A DNA stretch of 64,000 nt from Haliotis asinina (taxonomy: Eukaryota > Mollusca > Gastropoda > Lepetellida > Haliotidae). A program made the translations under genes and the position numbers. This document shows, one piece after another, positions 58,783-64,000 of this stretch (position 1 is its first letter; each line of letters begins with the position of its first letter). The stretch lies in NCBI RefSeq assembly GCF_037392515.1, contig NC_090281.1:50844145-50908144 (forward strand), written 5' to 3'. A model generated the notes under the pieces. It saw only the letters and a program-made list of their open reading frames with translations, was not told the origin of the DNA and made no database searches.

Positions 58783-61700
58783 ATGGATGGGAAGTTGGCT
58801 CAGACTATCAAGCCTGATGCAGACCAGCCTTTGGCAGAGTATGGACTGATAGATCTGTGGATTGAATTCAGCCAGACTACAGGCCTCCATGCTGTTGATA
58901 AGATTAAGCCTATTTCGTGCAGTCCGTTTTCGATTCGTGGGTAGGTATGGTTGCAATGTTATGGGAATATGTACATATTAAATTACTTTAGAAAGTTCCC
59001 CCTTAGGAGACAATATTTTATGCAGTACTACTACTAAAAGGAAAACAACTATGTCATGGATATACAGATCCATTTCACAAAGTAATGTCATACAGAAAAA
59101 AATGGTTATCTCAAGCAACATCATATACGTGGCAAGCAGTTGTGATAACATTGCAGGTTAACATTGGTCGTGTTTCATCTCAGTCCTGTAGCATTTCTTT
59201 AAAAAAGCGAGAACAGAGAAGGAGATAAATGCTCTCCTTGCCTTACTCCACCGTCGATGAGACACATGACAATACAATATCATCATTTTTTGTAAACTGC
59301 TCTAGCAAATATATATATATCTTCACATATATATATATCGTATTGTTTTTGTTCTTTATGTTTAATTTTGCTTTTGTTTTGTTTCTGTTTTGCTTGTTGG
59401 TTTGTTTTAGACTTAGAGGTGTTGGGTTGAGGTGTGGGGTTACGGTGGGGATGTTAGTTCGGGGTGTAGGGAAGGGGGTTGGGGGGTGTTTTGTAAAACT
59501 GATGAATAAGAAGACGCCTTTACGAGCTCAAACCTGACTACATCGTTTAAGTGCTAGTCCAAGACATCCACACAAATAGCGATCGGAACAGCGAAGGAGA
59601 CAAATGCTGTCCTTGCCTTACTCCACCGTCGATGAGACACATGACAATAAAGTATCATCACTTTTTTGTAAACCGCTTTCGCAAACTCTCCATATAATAT
59701 CTGTTTGATTTTGTGCACGTTTCCTGTTGTTATTCTTTGTTTTTCTTATGCTGTTCTGGGGTTTATATTTCGCATTGCTTTTTTCTTTATGTATACTTTT
59801 GTTTTTGTTTTGTTTCTATTTTGTTTGTTGGTTTGAGGTGTTGGGTTGAGGTGTGGGGTTACGGTGGGGATGTGGGGAGGGGTGTGGGGAGGGGTGTGGG
59901 GAGGGGGGAAGGGGGTTGTTTTGTAAAAATGATAAAAACATGAATAAGAAGACACCTTTACGAGCTAAAACCTGACTTCATCGCTAAATTGTATCAGTTG
60001 ACATGAGTCATTTAGTCGCATGTTTTAAATGCTAGTCCAAGACATCATTACAAATTGCGATCGGCAGCTTGGTTTTTTAATACACAGTGTCACCCTTTCC
60101 AATAGACCGGTTTGATGTAGCTCATTTCAAAACTTCCAGATTACGCACTTCCCAAAGAATTCACAATGTGGTCTTGTTTCTCCACTGTTAAGGCAATTAT
60201 TCTTGTGTTCATTAAAGTTCCATTTTTTTTGGCTTCAACAGGTTGTTATGGAGTTTGGTCTTGTGTTCCACCACGGGGTTTCTCGTCTACAACCTTGTCG
60301 AAGAGATAGGAACCTACTATAGCTATCCAACCGTCACCAAGATCACACCCCAAATCAAACATTCAATCAAATTCCCTGCCGTCACCATCTGCAACAGATG
60401 CACCTTCAACAACACTCGCCTTGACGTTTACCCAGAGATGGAGAACTATTTTTTCAATATTTCTCGAGGAAAGACGAGAAAAGACTCATTTTCTCATCTA
60501 ACATCAGATGTGTTTCAGAAACCGGTGTCTTTAGAATGGTTGAAGAACATGTCAATGGAAGGTTCCAAGATGTTGTTTAAATGTGTCTTTGGTGGTGACA
60601 TCTTTAAATGTATGACTGACTTCCAACCTATTTTCACTTATGAGGGGCTCTGCCACACCTTCAACGTCAATGCCAGTAAAAGTGTGTTCAGGGCAGGTGA
60701 CGACGCAAACCTCATCGTCATTTTCAACATCAACCAGAACGACTACACCTATATAAACAACATGGCAGCAGGGATTAAGGTAAATAGCACCTTCACTAAG
60801 TAACTCTCGCGTCGATTAACTCTGTTTGAAAATAGTCCAAGCTAAAAAGTAAATATCGGAAGCTTTTAAGGCCGGGCTTAACTTTTCAGGTCCTAACTTG
60901 ACACACAGAAGGGAGCAAGCTACAAAGACATATTTTATATCATTGGAAAGATCTCGAGGAGATAAACACGGAAAACTTACGTGCCAGTGTGTCCACGTGT
61001 TAATAAGCTCACAAATTGGCTCTGAAAATGCATTTCTGCAGAAATTTCTGGCAGAAATTTTTATTTCTACAGAAATTTCTGGCAGAAAGTTTTATTTCTA
61101 CAGAAATTTCTGTGATCAATCAAGTGATAAGCACTTAGCGTGATCAACTGATCTGATATTTTGGTTTCGCTACCAGAATTAGTTTAGTTGAAAAAGATTA
61201 AACACCATCGTTATATAATTTAATATAGACTTTCTTTAAATGATGTCGTTTTCCCTGTTTAATGCCTATTAGTACCAGACAATTTTACAGTGTGAATTTG
61301 ACCGTATTTCATTATAGCTTTTACAATTTAAAAGGCTTATGCATTATTCCCATCCGCTTCATTATAACACAGATGTAACTTCTTAGTGGATTCACGTCGT
61401 GAAAGATTGATTTAAAAGTACTGGGGTGCATTTTCCAATCCTAATAAGCCTACATTGATTTTGTATGCGATATGGGTTGAAGGCGAATAGAGGTGAAACC
61501 CGACATATACTACATACATACAATAATAACAATGTAAGACATGTGAGCCATAATTTGAATTTATCAACATGCCCGAAAAGACCAGCGTACCAGATGAGAT
61601 GATAAACAATACCTATGCGACACTGCAAGAGTTTTCAAAGTGACAATACCCGCGAAAATGTAATTGCCTCGTTGAAACAATGGGAATGGGATTAACAGGT

Positions 61701-62194
61701 GTGAAAACTCGGTGGCCACTTCGCCATAAATCATTGTTTCAACGAGGCAATTCACACTGTAAAATTGTCTGGTACTAATAGGCGTTAAACAGGGAAAACG
61801 ACATCATTTAAAGAAAGTCTATTATTAAATTATATAACAATGGTGCTTAATCTTTTTCAACTAAACTAATTCTGGTAGCGAAACCAAAACATCAGATCAG
61901 TTGATCACGCTAAGTGCTTATCACTTGGATTAAGCATGAAACTACCACTCACGCAGCAGTATCATTACTTATACTCTCTAATTTTGTTAAATTAAGATAA
62001 TTAAGGTTATGTTCATGTATCAGAGGTTTGAGTATGTGCGCCCGAGATTTTAATACATACAGGGAGAGAAAGAATTGTTCTATGTGTGATCGCAGGTATT
62101 TCTCCATCACCCGGACGTCCATCCAGACGCCAGCTCTACTGTCGTGACAGCTGCGCCTGGGTCCTCAACATATGTTGCCATACAAAAACTTCAG
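58783..62194 (+). CDS. DEG/ENaC-family sodium channel, gene 3 of tandem cluster (first 3 exons, runs off window)
   Basis: Coding exons 58783-58940, 60242-60779 and 62096-62194 are seen (795 nt, 265 codons). They carry an N-terminal region starting MDGKL, His36-Ala37, TM1, FPAVTICNRC, N-glycosylation sequons, GLCHTFNV and the NMAAGIK to VFLHHP junction shared with genes 1 and 2. The upstream acceptor AG is at 58776-58777. No exon 4 equivalent (the one with Cys-Val-Asp-Thr-Thr) is found between 62195 and 64000, so the remaining five exons should lie to the right of the window. Intron 1 holds a G-rich tandem duplication and intron 2 a large inverted repeat. The frame is open throughout what can be seen; whether the gene is whole cannot be judged here. 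Confidence 0.85.
59211..60064. repeat. Tandem duplication with G-rich core in intron 1 of channel gene 3
   Basis: Unit 1 (59211-59586) and unit 2 (59587-60064) both run from AACAG(A/C)GAAGGAGA to GCGATCGG. Both share CTCCACCGTCGATGAGACAC, GAGGTGTGGGGTTACGGTGG, AATAAGAAGAC and GCTAGTCCAAGACATC. Unit 2 has an enlarged G-rich array of GGGGTGTGGGGAGGGG type at 59864-59916 and about 45 extra bases near 59990. Unit 1 contains a (TA)n stretch at about 59290-59335. Confidence 0.9.
61039..61112. repeat. 31-bp tandem repeat, 2.4 copies
   Basis: Units begin CAGAAATTTCTGGCAGAAA at 61039, 61070 and (partial) 61101. The word CAGAAATTTCTG is itself palindromic. Confidence 0.9.
61121..61927. mobile_element. 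Large inverted repeat, probable non-autonomous DNA transposon (MITE-like)
   Basis: Arms of about 178 bases, 61121-61298 and 61749-61927, pair nearly throughout: CAAGTGATAAGCACTTAGCG at the left end, its complement ending CACTTG at the right. The spacer is about 450 bases and has no transposase. A second, perfect 20-base inverted repeat (AATTGCCTCGTTGAAACAAT at 61662-61681 and 61733-61752) is nested at the inner edge of the right arm. No clear target duplication. In intron 2 of channel gene 3. Confidence 0.85.
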
Positions 62195-62212
62195 GTGGGT
62201 AGGTTTGGTGTT

Positions 62213-62408
62213 TTTTAACATTGCACTCAGCAATACTCCAGCGATTCTGGCAGCGATATGTATATAACTGAGGCTGAAAGAAAATCCGGTGATCAACAAC
62301 GTTAGCCCAAATCTACGTAATTTGGATGGCATGTGCCAGCCAGGTCCGAGAGCCTGACAAGCATGCGTTGTTGAAGACCAGTTGTATCCGGGATCTTCAC
62401 GGGCGGTC
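62213..62408 (-). repeat. SINE A copy, diverged
   Basis: TTAACATTGCACTCAGCAAT, CTCCAGCGATTCTGGCAGCG, GTGATCAACAACGTTAGCCC, CAAGCATGCGTTGTTGAAGA and GGATCTTCACGGGCGG. Starts 18 bases after the exon 3 donor of gene 3. Confidence 0.8.
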
Positions 62409-62539
62409 CCCAGTACGGTGATTTACCTTCAGTTTGGGGGGATCTAGAGCCAGTGTTTATATTGTATTGTTCAAATAGTGGTAATAGTTTCCTTTGAAGG
62501 GTTTCTTTTTTTATATTATACACCCATTACTTTTCAATG

Positions 62540-62612
62540 TCAAACATGATTCCCGTCACGATATGACTCAAATATTGCCGACGTGAAGTTAAACATTAAC
62601 TCACTCAATCTT
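62540..62612 (+). repeat. SINE C, 3' end
   Basis: GTCAAACATGATTCCCGTCA, CGATATGACTCAAATATTGC, CGACGTGAAGTTAAACATTA and ACTCACTCAATC. Confidence 0.65.
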
Positions 62613-63609
62613 AACAGGTGACATGTAAGTACAGGCGGGTATGTTTGCTTATATATTCTGATTACTTTGAAACACGCTGCCGTTAGTATAGAAAGCGCCA
62701 AGGGTATCATCCTGGTTATGCAGCATGGAAAGTTGAGAGCTCCAGAGAAGAATTCCTCCAAACTATGTTGTCATAGGTGTTCCTTGAGATGTACGCATGC
62801 GTTCTGCAAGACATCGGTGATTAACGAAGCTTGATTGCAGTTTAATTTGAGTTGTCTATGTGAATACTTGTGCTTCTGCGATACCCTGCTGCTGTCGTGA
62901 AGGAATCCCACTGGGACTGGGTGAATCCCAGCTGACTTTTTAAACTATTGGTCAAACGGCTGCGGCCGGGATCAGTGGTTAAAATTCAAGATGGCGACCC
63001 AACAGCGACAGAATTCCGGACATGTGACACCGAAGAGTGAAATTAGTGACTGAAGCAGTCGACCGTGAACCTCGTCAAAACAGTTTTGTCGATGCTGAAA
63101 GGTTTCAACTTAAGCACAACGAACAATGTGAAACGGAGGGTGACGGTGCTCACAAGAAATCACAGGTTAAGGTGACAGTTCGAGGTATCAGTGCCAGTAA
63201 TGCAGTCAGTCACGCGAGACCAGGCCCTCCCCTACGTAATTGAAGGAATTACGGCAAATTTGAAGGAATTGCATCTAAAATGTAAACAAACGCAGCCCAC
63301 TCGCGAAACAATTACAGCGATATCGGTAGTTTAGGGGTAATAACATGAACACAGCGCCCTTATCGGAAGCAATGTCGGTAATACTTGAAACACGCTCGGC
63401 CATCTTCGGAGATATATTCCGTTCCGTGATTTGACGGTCGCGTCCTGAAACTCCCACATCAAAACATGGCGTAGCTGGAAGGAGCACCCGTCTCGGTGAG
63501 TTTTGTTTTTAGTTTCTACTGTTTTCATTTTTATAATTATCCATCTTTGGCCATCCATGTTGAATGCGTTTGGGTATGAGGTATTGTCAGAGCTATAGAT
63601 TATTTTTGT
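62613..63609. other. Intron 3 of channel gene 3, nothing recognised
   Basis: Search for exon 4 of the channel (Cys-Val-Asp-Thr-Thr, AFG, ECGCVGPSDP) found nothing. CAAGATGGCG at 62988 and open frames near 63037-63243 have no recognised motif. Confidence 0.4.
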
Positions 63610-63718
63610 AGGAAAAGATCGTCACTGCAAAAGAGCGTCATACGTCATTCCTCTAGAGGTTGTTTACGCCTCCGGGGGCATGACTTATGACGCTCTTTTG
63701 CAGTGACGATGTTTTCCT
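63610..63718. repeat. 109-bp foldback with 33-base arms
   Basis: AGGAAAAGATCGTCACTGCA and the next 13 bases (63610-63642) pair with 63686-63718 apart from one or two positions; the core of each arm is TCGTCACTGCAAAAGAGCGT. The loop is 43 bases. MITE-sized, no target duplication seen. Confidence 0.8.
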
Positions 63719-64000
63719 AAAGAAAGAAGGGTGTTTCAGTCTGTTTGAGTGGATAAAAGACCAAGTTTTAGAAGATCGAGACTGATCAAGGTTGATGACC
63801 TTGGCCAGAATGCATCAGATGTCATTGGTGACCTGTTTATCGGTGATGATGACCACACATCACCGCCTGTCAACCAAGGTCTTGCTATATTTGTGAGTGA
63901 TGTACTGCAAAAAAAAAACGGTGAATCGTGAGAAAATGAAAGAACTTTTCGTGCTTTTCGTGAAGCTGGTGTAATAGAGGAGATGCGGTGTGAGGCGAAG

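Noticed and set aside
62195-64000. Search for gene 3 exon 4
   Set aside because: None of the conserved exon 4 residues (Cys-Val-Asp-Thr-Thr, ECGCVGPSDP) appear; the exon must lie beyond the right edge.

Overview
The window looks like a piece of an invertebrate, most likely gastropod mollusc, genome. Genes are split by GT-AG introns and the spacer is dense in transposons. A tRNA-unlike SINE ending in (ACTC)n occurs in about twenty copies and is of a kind I associate with abalone (Haliotis); the genus is inference, 'mollusc-like' is better supported. I see no rRNA, tRNA, CRISPR array or prokaryotic operon.

The host content is a tandem cluster of three DEG/ENaC (amiloride-sensitive, acid-sensing-type) sodium channel genes, all on the plus strand: gene 1 (276-8582, eight coding exons, 479 aa), gene 2 (40369-50102, eight coding exons, 477 aa) and gene 3 (58783 to beyond the right edge, first three coding exons seen). 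Exon lengths and intron phases agree almost to the base (158, 544/538/538, 99, 181, 57, 163, 92, 146), so the array arose by tandem duplication. Genes 1 and 2 splice into complete open frames with both membrane segments, the FPAVTICN post-M1 motif, the cysteine-rich ectodomain and the GAS selectivity filter. In all three the gating His-Gly of the N-terminus reads His-Ala or His-Ser.

Layout: 1-8.6 kb, gene 1, with Penelope-like, integrase and SINE debris in its introns. 8.6-40.3 kb, a transposon-rich spacer: SINEs; a Penelope-like GIY-YIG fragment flanked by inverted repeats (12.1-12.9 kb); a Tc1 fossil (12.9-13.9 kb); an I-group LINE whose RT region is occupied by R4/Dong-like LINE pieces (14.7-17.6 kb); a long non-coding repeat present in opposite orientations (17.8 and 25.1 kb); a second Tc1-like fossil (26.6 kb); a LINE ORF1 fragment (27.5 kb); a head-to-tail array of three R4/Dong-like LINE copies set in TAA repeats (29.9-34.7 kb); and a DIRS-like fossil (35.2-39.5 kb) interrupted by a Tc1/mariner element with an unbroken 339-codon transposase. 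40.3-50.1 kb, gene 2, with a CR1/Jockey-like LINE bounded by a 14-bp target duplication in intron 1. 50.1-58.8 kb, spacer with few recognisable features (SINEs, one Ty3/Gypsy scrap). 58.8-64 kb, gene 3 start, with a G-rich tandem duplication in intron 1 and a large inverted repeat in intron 2.

The three channels could assemble with each other, since DEG/ENaC channels are trimers, but nothing in the sequence shows ligand or partner. All boundaries were read by eye; splice sites are supported by agreement between paralogs, not by transcripts.
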